Shown: positions 11,348 to 21,871 of the stretch, one piece after another
Position numbering within the stretch: position 1 is the stretch's first letter
Layout: each line of letters starts with the position of its first letter
From: Roridomyces roridus
Taxonomy: Eukaryota; Basidiomycota; Agaricomycetes; Agaricales; Mycenaceae
Length of the DNA stretch: 64,000 nucleotides
Reading direction: 5' to 3'
Assembly: GCA_029378245.1 (NCBI GenBank)
Contig: JARKIF010000080.1
Coordinates: 62,001 to 126,000 of the forward strand
Position numbers and translations under genes: made by a program
Notes under the pieces: model-generated
Databases searched by the model: none
The model's input: only the letters and a program-made list of their open reading frames with translations
What the model was told of the DNA's origin: nothing

Positions 11348-11757
11348 TTGCATAGGAATCGGATAGGATGCTCGAGTGGATTGCGAGTGGATGCTCGTTA
11401 TAGAGTAGATTTTATTTTCAATATCGTAGGTAGATTAAAAAACAGGTATTTTATACGGTCAAAGTCGAAGATGGCAGCACAAAAATCGGGTCTCATAATT
11501 TTTGTTCATCCACATCAAATCCACATACGAGTCGGTAGGGTACTTGATTGAGTTTGTCTAGATCCTCGTCCGGGAACGTACGGACGAACGGATAAACACA
11601 CCGACCGAGTCGCATGCAACGACGGGTTCGAGCTGAAAGCTCAATTGATCAAATGAGGAGGGGTGGAAGGCTTTGAGCGTTGAGAAGAATAGGGAGTTGG
11701 CAGCATCTTGAAAATTGAGTTTCCTATTGCATGAAAGAAGTCCGTCCCTGTCCGTCC
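11348..11757. other. Intergenic region between convergent genes
   Basis: Lies between the acyl-CoA synthetase (+) and the kinase-like gene (-), which converge. It holds the broken copy of the 15.6-kb gene listed separately; otherwise nothing is seen. Confidence 0.5.
11570..11700 (+). pseudogene. Deleted fragment related to the gene at 15.6 kb
   Basis: Two short blocks match the hypothetical gene at 15627-16103 in the same order. The first (about 11583-11620, cacaccgaccg-gtcgcatg) matches 15779-15806. The second (about 11656-11700, ggaaggctttgagcgttgagaag) matches 16020-16050. The roughly 215 bp between these blocks in the intact gene are replaced by about 35 bp, so this is an internally deleted, non-coding remnant. 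Confidence 0.65.
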
Positions 11758-13992
11758 TTATTCCCAAACCGAGGCCAATGACAATCCGACGATCAACATC
11801 AGCTTCACGAGATCCACCCAGGTCCAGGGCGAGGGCGCGTTGAAATCCGTGGAAGCCGGCGCCGTATGAAACGCATCTATTTCCTTGGATTCAGCCGAGT
11901 CAATTACGGATTGTGAACTCACCATCGTAATCCGTTGTGACGATCCCCGCCTCGACGTCGAGCCCTGCAAAGACGATGAGAAGTCTTCCAACGGAACAGC
12001 AGTGGCAAGCGTTACCATAGATGGAGAATAGAGGATGCCCGAGATGGATGGTGAGCTCCTGGGTGTTTGGGTCGAAGCCATTCGCCGCATGAAACTTGCG
12101 CAACGCATCGTAGGCGTTGTCGTCCCAGGAAAGCAGTGTGACTTCCGTCTGCATTTTGACCTCGGGGAAGCCACAGCTCGCAGCATCCTCTAGGCTTAAA
12201 GGGTGCAGCCCACTGGGATCCGACGACCAGAACCAAGCACACTCCGGCCAGGAGAATGAATTCGCGCCGCGGCGAAAGTGATGAGGAGGGCAAAGGAGGA
12301 AGTATCCTTGTGGCAAGTTTTCAGCTGTAGGCGGTGCAATCAATATGGAAAATTCGATCCGAGTGATCAATCCTGTTCGACGGGTCAGCAATTTCGTTCA
12401 AATAGGACCCTCGCCAACCATAGTCGTCGTAGCCAGATGTGATTTGCAGAGACCGGAAGACGCCGGTGGCTTGTGATAGCCAGCAGTCTGTGAGCATGAA
12501 ATGGTCTGCATCCATGACCAACCGAAAATGTGCGCCATCGTTATTGGGAGCATTGAACCTGGAAAGGTCGAGATCATACGTCAGCATTTTTGGCAATATA
12601 CCCACATGATCCAAGTATCTAGAGGGTGGTCGCTGAGGCCCAACCACGGGTCTAGCTCCCAATGAATGCTCGGCACTCCTGCGCTAGGTGTTGGCATATT
12701 GATTTCTTGTGTTAGATTGATCAGGTCCCCGATACCTAAGGCGGACTCTCTTGAAGCCGTAAAATACCGGAGGTTTTTCTGCGCCAGGAATCCTCCGTAG
12801 ATAGAGAAAACCTCGTATAGTGAGATTGACATCAAAGTGTTGTCCTCAAAATATGGACAATCCAATGGCATGTTCCGAATGGGGGGACGTTGATGGTCCC
12901 ATGGCAGATATGAGCCCGGAGGGCGGATCTCACTAGCTTCTAGATCAACGCACAAGCGGGCACTTGAGACGCGAATCCAATGGGTACGACTCTGAAAATT
13001 TGCGAGTAAAATGTGTTTAAGAAAGTCATACCGAGAACCTTCACCATGCTTGGATTCGAGAGGGCGGGCACCTGTTCATGCGCGGCCTGTTGTCTCAGAC
13101 AGTCCGGAAATTGGAAACAACCATCGGCCTGTCTTACCTTTACATCCGCTCGCTGAGATGGTCTTAAGCGAAATCCAAAATAATTTGTGTCCCTTACACA
13201 CCCAGGATGCAAAGAGATAGATTGTCGCCACCGTTGATGGGCGGATATGATCCAGGAATTCCTTATAAGGAACCAAATCTGTCTCTGAGTCACTGTGAAT
13301 CTACGCAATACAGACAGGGCAAACCAGTGTTGGCGACGACGGCATGACTGCCTCGTAAATTCGAAACAGCAAAAATTTGGACAATGTTGGGATGCCTAAG
13401 ATGAGAATCCGAAGTCCACCAAATAGACAACATGCAGATCTAGACTGACCAGAGATTGGAATGTCGCGATGTGTATTCAGCGCATTCCTGAAGATAGAAT
13501 TATATTATTCAGAGAAGCACGGCGGAGAACGGGGATACTTACCCTTTCCGCATTGTCTCCTTCATACAACATCACCGTTCGTGTTGACTCTACTCCATGA
13601 ATCTTGGCTGAGTAGAGACGGCGCATGGTCGTTTGTCGAGCTCGAGCGGCCGATCCGAGTCTCCTGTCCACGCAGATTTCCCTGATCAAATCAATGTCGC
13701 CTCGTGGAATCCTCCTATAGTCTGAAGAAATGTCATCGGGGAGCTCTCCGATTGAGACGATAAGAATAAGGGAATACTCACCTTCTGGCAAAGCCTCATT
13801 CGTATTCACGTTGCTGGTAAATGTCCCGCCCGTGATGCGAAGGCGCTGTGAATCCGGAAAGAAGGCGCCCGCGTATCTGAGACCGACGATGTGAGCTGAG
13901 GCTCTAGGATGAGGTTCGACTTACTTCCCGGCGAGATTGGCCTTGGACTCTAGAGCTGCCGAATCAAAGTCCAAAGTACCGAAGTCGTCCAT
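11758..13992 (-). CDS. Protein-kinase-like protein of an agaricomycete family, C-terminal membrane anchor
   Basis: Thirteen exons: 13992-13925, 13876-13782, 13721-13543, 13487-13450, 13395-13325, 13284-13202, 13152-13138, 13086-13039, 12991-12606, 12558-12419, 12372-12016, 11964-11923 and 11876-11758; 546 residues in frame. A short N-terminal segment (GGTFTSNVNTN) leads into a kinase-N-lobe-like part with MRRLYSAKIHG and TVMLYEGDNAER, then HPNIVQIFAVSN (kinase subdomain V-like) and DLVPYKEFL. No HRD or DFG motif is visible, so it is probably a pseudokinase. The second half has THWIRVSSARLCVDL, FWSSDPSGLHPLSLEDA and ALRKFHAANGFDP, blocks I recognise from a large agaricomycete-specific family. 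The last 20 residues (LVKLMLIVGLSLASVW) form a membrane helix. Its function is unknown. The exon 7/8 borders are the least certain. Confidence 0.72.
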
Positions 13993-15626
13993 GGAGGATG
14001 GTGGTAAGAGGAGAGAAGCGAAGCGCCCTATGAACAGCAATGCGAACGCTGTCTGCTTCTGAAATGGCGGTATGCCGTCAAAAATACCGTAACCTCATCA
14101 AAGACTTGGTGCGGGGTTCTCCGCGTATCCAGATCCTATGCAGGAAACGAGTCGTTGACTTTAGAATGAACAAAGGAATAATACAAATAGTAATTCCAAA
14201 ACGAGAGAAAGAAAAGTGCATACATACCGCAGCCCCAAGATCAGTGAACGCAGACGTGGGGCACTCGATCCAAGCATTCCGCTCAGCTGCAATGGCTTCG
14301 TTGTTATAAGCCGGCTCGTCGTAGTGCGACTCCTTTTCCTTACCACGTTCCTTGGCTGTTAGGGAGATAGCAGTGTAGAAGGCGCTCCGGCGGGGGGGAT
14401 TCTGAACACGAGGGACGAAATCGCTGCGGACGTTGTGTCTTCAGGATTTTGGAGGATCTAGGCCGTCATGGAGTCTGAGACTCTGAGATGGAGTCGAAGA
14501 GGAAGCAGCTGGGAAGCAGACGCATGGCAAACATGGTGGGGGGACGCAGATCAGTCAATGGCTGTGTTTAATCATTGATGCATCATTCCTTTTTGCCCCT
14601 TCCGCCATCTTCTGCTCATCTCCGAGACGGTGGGACTACTGACTTCAAATTCGACGAGGGAAGCAAAGGAAAAACCTAAAGACATCAATTGACAATGAAT
14701 ATTACCAAGCTCGAGTCCAACGAGATTCCTCCTGCGGACAAATACGGAGGCAACGCTCCCGCCGTGTGCTTCTGGGTGTCTGTGTTCAAGACTTGAGCCA
14801 TCTGGGTAAATTGTATTCCCAACCGCACTCGTCACTCTAGCTTACCCGCGGTTCAAAAAAAGATGAACTATCTGTCTTGGGGGAATAACGATTATATATC
14901 GTGCTGATCCCTAGATGTCTGAAAACCACAAGCTGGTCCCATAAACCAAACCATCGTCCGGCCTCGAGTCGAAAGAGGGTCTTCCAGGATGACCTAGAGT
15001 AGATCTAGAAACCCGGTTCAACGCACTGCATCAATACTGGACGTACGGTGGAACACGGGGAACTTCGTGAAGAGAACGGCATGAATTCAATTCATGTGAT
15101 GCGGCCAAAATACATGCAAGAGGCAAATATACCACGGTTTGCCATCGAGAATCCAAAGTTGAACATGGGTGTCAAACCGTGGGAAGTCTTGCCAAGCAAG
15201 ATCATGAATGACGTCAGTCACCTGAGTGCTCTCTTTCCCTTCTTCCTCGATGCTCTCTTCGCTCCATCTACACCTAAGTACGAGGGAAATCGACCACGAC
15301 TTCGATTCCGGGTGATGACGGCGCATTTAGACATCTACACGAAAATGTCAGTCGTCTCCGACCTGCTTCCCTACCACCACCACCACCACCACCACCATCT
15401 CCCCACCGACTCAGTGAGAAACGCGCAGTGATGCTTCCTTCACTCTCATCTTACGTCGGCCGGCTGCAGACCGGCCCTCCGAGGCCACACCTTCCCGTCG
15501 CGGCTTTACTGGTGACTCGACTTCGGCCCGTGTCACTGTGACTCCGAACGCGTGCTTCTTTTTTGCACCTTCTTTTTCGCCAGCACAACCAAGGCACTCT
15601 CGCTCAGCCTGAAGACTGTCCAATCC
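13993..15626. other. Intergenic region
   Basis: No gene is supported. It includes the promoter of the leftward kinase-like gene and a run of (CAC)8-9 at about 15373-15397. Open frames at 14572-14835 (-) and 15048-15431 (+) are short, lack motifs and are not accepted, though the second could encode a small protein ending in the poly-His run. Confidence 0.5.
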
Positions 15627-16103
15627 ATGTCCACTCCCTCGAAAGAGCAGATTATCATGGAGGCACTCGCTCGGGCCATCCAGGAGCGTCGCCGTGACGG
15701 CGGTGGCACTCCTGACTCTCGTCCACACCGCGAGCGCACTCAGCCACGCAAAGCCGGTAACCGTCCGCGTCCGGATAAGCACACCGACCGGGTCGCATGG
15801 AACGACCACTTCGAGGAAGAGCTAAACCTCAAGTACTCGTGCTTCATCGACTTTCCGGCGATAGATAAGCAAGAGGATAATGAATGGGTTTGGAACAGTC
15901 AGTCGATGAATGAACTCAATCTCGACAATGTCCGGATAACCAAGGAGCTCATGCGCGCGGAGGGCGTGCTTGCTGCTCTAGCCGTGGAGCAGCTTCAGTA
16001 CGGGAACTTTGAGGAGGAATGGAAGGCTTTGAGCGTTGAGAAGAGGGAGTTGGCTCTGGACGGGCTGTACCGCGGTTCCTATGCTGCTCATTTTGTAAAA
16101 TAA
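15627..16103 (+). CDS. Hypothetical protein of a locally repeated family
   Basis: A single exon of 158 residues starting MSTPSKEQIIMEALARAIQE. The first 55 residues are basic and disordered (HRERTQPRKAGNRPRPDK). The rest is acidic and predicted helical (ELNLDNVRITKELMRAEG, LAALAVEQLQYGNFEEEW). No known domain or signal peptide is seen. Parts of the same gene family occur as a deleted fragment at 11.6 kb and, for the sequence downstream of this stop codon, as an inverted copy at 17.4-17.8 kb. That copy suggests the ancestral protein was longer, with a coiled-coil C-terminus, and that this copy now ends early. An upstream in-frame ATG at 15552 is possible but would add a hydrophobic leader not seen in the fragment. 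Confidence 0.55.
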   Translation: MSTPSKEQIIMEALARAIQERRRDGGGTPDSRPHRERTQPRKAGNRPRPDKHTDRVAWNDHFEEELNLKYSCFIDFPAIDKQEDNEWVWNSQSMNELNLDNVRITKELMRAEGVLAALAVEQLQYGNFEEEWKALSVEKRELALDGLYRGSYAAHFVK

Positions 16104-17419
16104 ATAAAAGCAGCGAGAGAAGACCTTTTAAGAACGAGAGAGAGAGAGCAGCGCGAGAGTGGGGATGTTAAGCCATCGTCGAGAGATGATCTAACATCGA
16201 GACGCTGGTGAAACAGCGAGACGCGAAAATTGAACCAAGGTCAGAGAGTGCGGCGAGCATCGAGAGACCTTCCTAAGGGGCTCGAAAGTCGTCCGTCACG
16301 GTGGGCGGGGCCATGGCGGACGCGTCGGTCGTCGCGTCGGTCTTCAATCAAAGGGAGGATCAAAGGATCACCGGGCCGAAGCCGTTACGTACCTTCCCGT
16401 CACGCTTACGTCACCCCTCGAGCTCTTCTTCGTTCCCTCACCACGGCTTCCGTGCGGCCGTCGGCGTCCAACAACGACCCCTTCACGACTCTGAGTCTGG
16501 GATGCTCCTTTAAAACTCGGTGACTTGAGGCCGCCACGCGCCGTACGCAACGTTAACAAACGGCAGTGGTCTTCGGTCATTGACTCCTTTTGTGACCTTC
16601 CACCCGATCTCTGGCACTCTGCCTCATATCCTCTGCTAGCAAGTCGTTCCAAGGAAATCACATACATGATGATTGCAAGATGGCGGAGCATTCTGAGCAC
16701 GGAAGGGATAATGGTAGGGCTGAGCGGACTCGGACGCAAGGAGCATGGCTCCAGCTCGGTACGTGCCTGAAATATTTCTACCTGGTCCGTTCAGGGTATC
16801 TCTGGGAAGCGAATCCATTGTGAGATCATTGCCGGAAAGACAGCCCAAATAACATCGGAAAATGGAGAGGGTCCTGGTCAAGTCCTGGTCCAACTCGGAG
16901 AACGGTGAGTCTTCCCAGAGTATCAGGTGCTCAATATTCACTAACTTGTGTTTTCAAGAAGACTCAAGCCCACTCACAGATAAATGGACGGCAGACAATA
17001 TTCCGCGCCTGAACAAGCAGTGGTCCTTCATTGGGAATCATTCCTGACGGACGACAGGGAGCCGCGTAACTGCGGAGGTCAACGGTACGTGTGCCTCCAG
17101 CTCTGTCAAGTCGTGAAGTCCTGAATCTTTACTGATTAATATGTCGCTAGCACCATCCTCCCTTCAATATTATTCTGGTGAGACTGCAGGGTCACCGGGA
17201 TCGGAGAACGAAAAAAACATGTATCCATTTTCCGACCAAACCATGGCCCCTCACCGCGTTTGCAATTGGAAATCTTGCTTTTCTGAGATCTAGAGGCAAA
17301 CCATGTTAGTACACCCTAATTCTTCAAGTTCAATAAACTGGCATTGGGCAGGCCAGGTGCCGATCCGGCGGCGCGTTCTTGTTCAACTTCTTGAGCGCGG
17401 GCGTGAGGTCACGGTGGTG
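16104..17419. other. Intergenic and relic sequence; left arm of a dispersed inverted repeat
   Basis: 16108-16405 is homologous, in inverted orientation, to 17505-17809 (shared features: gacgctg-tgaaacagcgagacgc, ggcggacgcgtcggtcgtcgcgtcggt, gatcaaaggatcac). A (GA)n run sits at about 16134-16150. No intact gene is visible. A weak glycosyltransferase-like phrase (LLERGREVTVVSLQG) near 17371-17430 is too short to call. Confidence 0.5.
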
Positions 17420-17809
17420 TCACTGCAGGGACAGTGTGTAGCTTGTGTGAACAACGGATCGCAGTGCGCCTAGAACGGTCTCTGGGGAAGAGAGGAAAGA
17501 GAGGAAGAAGACAATGTCGCACGTGAAGGCACGTGATGGAATCGGCACAGTGATCCTTTGATCATCGGCTTGATCGACGACCGACGCGACGACCGACGCG
17601 TCCGCCACAGCACCGCCCACCGTGACGGATGACTGTCGGGCCCCTTCCGAAGCTCTCTCGATGTTCGCCGCAGTCTCTCGTCGTAGTTCAATTTCGGCGT
17701 CTCGCTGTTTCAGCAGCGTCTCGAGGTTGGATTTTCTCTCGATGATCGCGCGATATCCATCGAATCTCCCACTGATTCTTTCTCTCGCTCTCAAGACGTC
17801 GTCTCTCAT
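17420..17809 (-). pseudogene. 5'-truncated, coiled-coil gene fragment, inverted relative of 16.1-16.4 kb
   Basis: A 129-codon frame begins without upstream family sequence. It encodes charged helices (RARERISGRFDGYRAIIERK, LLKQRDAEIELRRETAANIE) and then AVADASVVASVVDQADDQRI. The same DNA occurs, degraded, downstream of the 15.6-kb gene on the plus strand. It is therefore read as the 3' part of a second family member left by an inverted duplication. Transcription of this piece alone cannot be excluded. Confidence 0.5.
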
Positions 17810-17939
17810 ATCTCGCTGTTATTGGCACCTGTACGATGTATGTCCCTGGCTCATCTCTCACCGGTTTTATTTATTTTCCAAAGTGAGCAGCATAGGTTCC
17901 TGCACTTGTCCGCGAGACAACAGCCGTATCATCTGCCCA

Positions 17940-19266
17940 GAGCTTAGGATCGAAGTTCTCATCGGCGACGGCGAGTATAACCTCATCAACTTGGTGCGTC
18001 GCAGATGGACTTGCTCTGAGTTTTCTCTGACAACCAGACTTCTACAGCTCAAGCAGATCGTTGCGCACGACCCCACGGGAAACATGCGGGTCAAGGAAGT
18101 CTTCTTGTACGAACATCCCTTCGTCGCTCATGAATACCGATACTCCCCGGACGCGTCGGACCACTTGAAGGCATTCGTCCGCAGGGCGTTCCTTTGGCGC
18201 ACTTTCTGCATCGTCTCGACTCTCGTAAGTATCATACGCGTCTATGTACGTCGCACCTCCTTTCCTCCTATTACACTTATCGACACCGATCTCCAAGACA
18301 AACTACCCCTTCGAACCCTATATCCCCGTCATTTCTTCCGCCCGCCCTCGCGACGACGACCGCAAAGCTCGCAAGGAGATGTCCCGCGACGGCATCAAGC
18401 GCAACAACCTCAAAAAGACGGTCGACAACTCGCAGTGCAAAGAACGCAAGGCGATCGCCTTTCATGCTTGTGGCGCGTGTCTCAAGAAAACGGACCTCGA
18501 GAAACTCAAGCGTTGCGGCCGTTGTCAGATCGTTCTGTACTGCAGCAAGTGCGTCCCCATTCCAAGTTTCAGAAACAAATGAGTGTCTGACTCGAGTCGG
18601 CGCGCAGTGATTGCCAGAAGAAGGACTGGCCAGAACACAAGAAATTCTGCGGCAAACAGGATTTCGATCCGCGTCTCGCACCCGCGCCAGACGCGCCCTC
18701 GGAGTTTATCGGTTGTCCTCCCGTCGCCGATGGATATATTAGGTCCCCAGCTCTATGGCGTCAAATTTGGTATCTCAGCAACCCGACTCGCAGCGGTCTT
18801 TCTATCCTGTGAGTCCTGATCAACTCATTCCACGTACCAACCGCTGAGTTGAGTTGTTATTTAGTTTGATACCACGCCTGGATACACGACTTCAATCCTA
18901 ATCAACTTCCCACCCGGCGGTGAGTTGCTTGGTACATGGCACCGAGTTTCCTCTGAGTGAGCGCCTGTATACTTGTAGCCGATATCGAATTCCTCGTCGC
19001 CCGACGGCGTGCCATGGCCACAGGCGACCTCTCAGCAATCCACCAGATGCGTGTCCTCGCGACCTGGAACCAAATGGCCATGGGCCCCAACAGCGAAGTA
19101 ACGCCCGACCAGATTCGGCGGCAGTTTGAGAAAGAGTATAATGTGGTGTTGACGCCTGAGACGGCGGAGAAGGCGGGGAGTATAAGAAAGCGACGAAGGA
19201 GGAGAAGGAGGAGGAGAGGGAGTTTTATAGGAGGAGGTTGGCCAGTGAGGGGCGCACACTTTAGGG
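17940..19266 (+). pseudogene. MYND zinc-finger protein gene, apparently frameshifted
   Basis: Exons recognised: ?-17993, 18048-18224, 18298-18548, 18608-18808, 18865-18919 and about 18979-19266. The middle carries a MYND finger: CGACLKKTDLEKLKRCGRCQ, then YCSNDCQKKDWPEHKKFC, with all Cys/His ligands in place; such fingers mediate protein-protein contacts. The region before it (FLYEHPFVAHEYRYSPDAS) and after it (DIEFLVARRRAMATG) matches agaricomycete MYND proteins as I remember them. Two problems exist. The donor at 18808 leaves phase 2 while the only acceptor (18864) needs phase 0. Near 19180 the protein-like frame (KEEKEEEREFYRRR...) is one base off. Either two indels have killed the gene or the sequence has errors. 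The 5' start is not resolved. Confidence 0.6.
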
Positions 19267-19441
19267 TTACTAATTTCTTGGCGATGTAAGAGACTGTATC
19301 TTGGTAGAACGAATGTCCAAAATCTGTTCAACTCAAACAAAGAAATCCTTGTAATCACAATTCGGCTATGGCTGGTTTTCCAGGGGTATAATTACGATGC
19401 GTGTATGCTTGTCCGACTCTTCTTCCCGCTTACCCACCTCT

Positions 19442-20936
19442 TCATTCATCCATATCCCCAGCTTCTACACCCACCGGCACAGAGTACGGATCCGGTACCG
19501 GGGCACGCACGCTCCCAGGTTCGTACACAGTCACAAACGTCTCGTTCACCGGCGCAGGTAGAGTTCCCGTAGCGAGAAAGTTGATGAACGCATCCCGCGC
19601 GGGGCCGGGAACTGCAGGTAAAAGTAGAAGCAAAGTGAGCTAAATGAGGGAGGACGAGGTTAAACACGCACCGTTATATGTGCCATGATCGTCGCCGTGC
19701 CGGACAACGAGGACAGAGTTGTTGGCTTGTTGCATCCATTCGAAGGTAGCTAGTTCCGTTGGGGTGCTGCGCGGAGATTGTTCAGTTTAAACTGCGCGAG
19801 GAGAAGGGGTGTGACGCACGTATAATCGAAATCCGCCGTGACGAGCACCATGGAAGCGTTGACGGGTACTGCGGGGTTGCTGGCGGCGTGGTACGGCCAG
19901 GCGGTGCAGAGCAGCTATGTGTGAGGCGTGTGTGAGTGAGGCCCCACAGAATGAGGGCATGCCAACGCACATGAAGTATGAGGAAGAAAAGGAATTGTGC
20001 CCCGAGAGGGTCGCTCTCCGCGCCGACCTTGAGGATGTTGGCATACCCCTCGAAGGTATTATCGTCCACATCTACAAGAATAAACCATCTAAATTAATGA
20101 ACAAAAAGACAAGAGAATATACGCACGGTAATCCAGACAATACGTAGTCGCAAGGGACCCCGCCGCACCCGTAAAGATAGGGCCTGCAGTAGTGTAATTG
20201 AACAAACTCCAATTCCCCTGCAACGCTTCGAACAGCGCGGTATTGAAGAGAGGGAAGTTGGGATCGCCGGCGATGTAATTTATACCAGCGAAGAAGCGCA
20301 CGTCGGCGGCGCTCACACCGGATGTCGCTGGGGAGCCTGAGCCCGCGAGGTCCATGACGTTTTGGAAGGCCTGTGGTGGTGAGGACCGGGATGGGAACAG
20401 AGAAAGAGAGAAGTATCTTACCTCGAGGACGGCACCTTTGCCTTGCGAATGGAACGGACAAGTGGTATCGTTCAGGCAGTAGACGTCGGAGCGCGTGAGC
20501 GAGCGGTCCAACGCTGCGTATTGCTTCGAAAGTAGATCGACGTTGGACTCGAAAAAAAGATCAGCTTCAACTGAATGGCGAGGAGGAGCAGAAAACGCAC
20601 CACATTCGGTGGGAATACAGCGTCCAAAACGAAGCGACCGACATGTTCTGGGAAGGCGTGTGCGTACTTGGCGCCGTAGTACGTGCCACTGGAGGATATA
20701 AGCACCACTGCACTTGGAAAGCCGGAAACGTACTATGAGATGCCAAAGTGGTGCATCACATCGTATCCGAGGGCGGCACGCACTTGATCCCAATCTTGGA
20801 TGACCTCGTTCGTGCTGACGAACTGGACGATTCCGGGTGGTGTCGAGAGGTCGATGCAGCTTTGCGCGAAAGCGCGGACGGGGGTTTGGAATGCCGTCAG
20901 TTCCGCCTCAGATGCCGGGCTGGTTTCCGAGGCACT
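19442..20936 (-). pseudogene. 5'-truncated TAP-type alpha/beta hydrolase (peptidase S33-like)
   Basis: Nine exons read in frame: 20936-20734, 20688-20601, 20547-20422, 20370-20127, 20071-19971, 19914-19820, 19766-19672 and 19611-19442, with the first open only to 20936. Family blocks are well kept: WDQVRAALGYDVMHHFGIS^YGTYYGAKYA, giving the nucleophile elbow G-I-S-Y-G across an intron; FPEHVGRFVLD; and the C-terminal TAP-like part with VLVTADFDYTTPTELATFEW and the catalytic-His region RHGDDHGTYN. The N-terminal third of the family (signal peptide, oxyanion GGPG segment, RGxG) is missing: sequence upstream of 20937 has an in-frame stop and no homology. It is most likely a truncated copy of a secreted exopeptidase gene. 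Confidence 0.65.
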
Positions 20937-21871
20937 CTGTCAGTCTGCGCAGGCTTTTTATAAAAGGACGGCTAACTCGAATGACGGAAGGATTGCCTTG
21001 ACGACGACGGTCCTCAGTCGCCGCCGGCGCTGCCACCCGCCGCTGCCGCGCGGTCACGCACGGCTTTCTACAGTGAATTGGAGCTGCGGATCGTGGAGCA
21101 GTGAGCTGCAGCAGGACAAGAGGGAGCGGATGAGTCATCCCTTCAGCCATCAATGATCGGATCAGTTATTCACCACCATCTCGCCACTCGCGATTCTCAA
21201 CGATGGCTGCTTCCAATACCCTCCAAATCCATGACTTGCCTCTGCTTTCGTTACCCGCAGTCAAATCTGTATTCGAAAACCAGCCCCATAGCCCCCTGTC
21301 TGTAGCTTTGCGTTCCATCGCGGGCAAGTTTCCGAAGGCAATCCGAAGGTGAAGCCTTGGTGAATTCTGTTGGACCGACGGAATGTTGCACGTCCAAAAG
21401 CGTGGACACAGGTCGTAATACCGCAAGAGGCACGCTGCGGATGTGCCGAAGATGACGAGTGCTCTTTCCCGTGAAGGCGATCGAGCGCTTCGAAGTACTA
21501 GAGCTACCCTGATGTCGCGTGGCATGACAACGGACACGGCAATACAACTTACAAGGCAACACACCGCAGTATTCGGGCTGTCTGGCCGAATTTTCAACTC
21601 AGGTAGTTTGCTCTGAAGTCGGGACCAGTAGAAATGGAGGAGCCTGAGCGGCTCACCGTTCAACACCAACGCAAAAGCCGAACCCGGGGGAAAATGAAGC
21701 CGTTGATCTCCGTCGACGCGTATGCCACTGCCAGGCACGGCCGATCGCAGGTCATCTTCAGGTCATCAACGCTTACTACGCGGGCCTTCTCCGCGTGCTC
21801 AGGTTCATATATAAAGGAGACGTCGCTTGAAAATTGTCCATCTCTTTCTCCCCTCCCCCCTCCTCCCTGTC
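20937..21871. other. Intergenic region / MFS promoter
   Basis: A long minus-strand open frame (21166-21738) shows no family signature and opposes the promoter of the MFS gene, so it was not accepted. A TATA box lies at 21808-21816. Nothing else is recognised. Confidence 0.5.
21808..21816 (+). promoter_or_regulatory. TATA box of the MFS transporter gene
   Basis: TATATAAAG lies 56 bp before the start codon at 21872, followed by a pyrimidine-rich leader (21839-21870), the usual layout of a fungal core promoter with a short 5' UTR. Confidence 0.6.

Noticed and set aside
13039..13086. Shorter exon 8 in the kinase-like gene ending at 13072
   Set aside because: It would need an 80-nt intron; the longer exon with a 47-nt intron fits this genome's intron size and the family's loop length better, though the donor GTTCTC is weak.
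15373..15397. Poly-His coding CAC run as part of a gene
   Set aside because: The surrounding 127-codon frame has no homology features; the run is more simply a trinucleotide microsatellite.
17360..17460. Glycosyltransferase N-terminus
   Set aside because: Only about 15 residues resemble the family; the frame closes soon and no downstream domain exists.
21166..21738. 190-codon minus-strand frame upstream of the MFS gene
   Set aside because: No domain, no signal, no acceptable splice partner; it was also tested as the missing N-terminus of the TAP-type hydrolase and lacks GGPG and RGxG.
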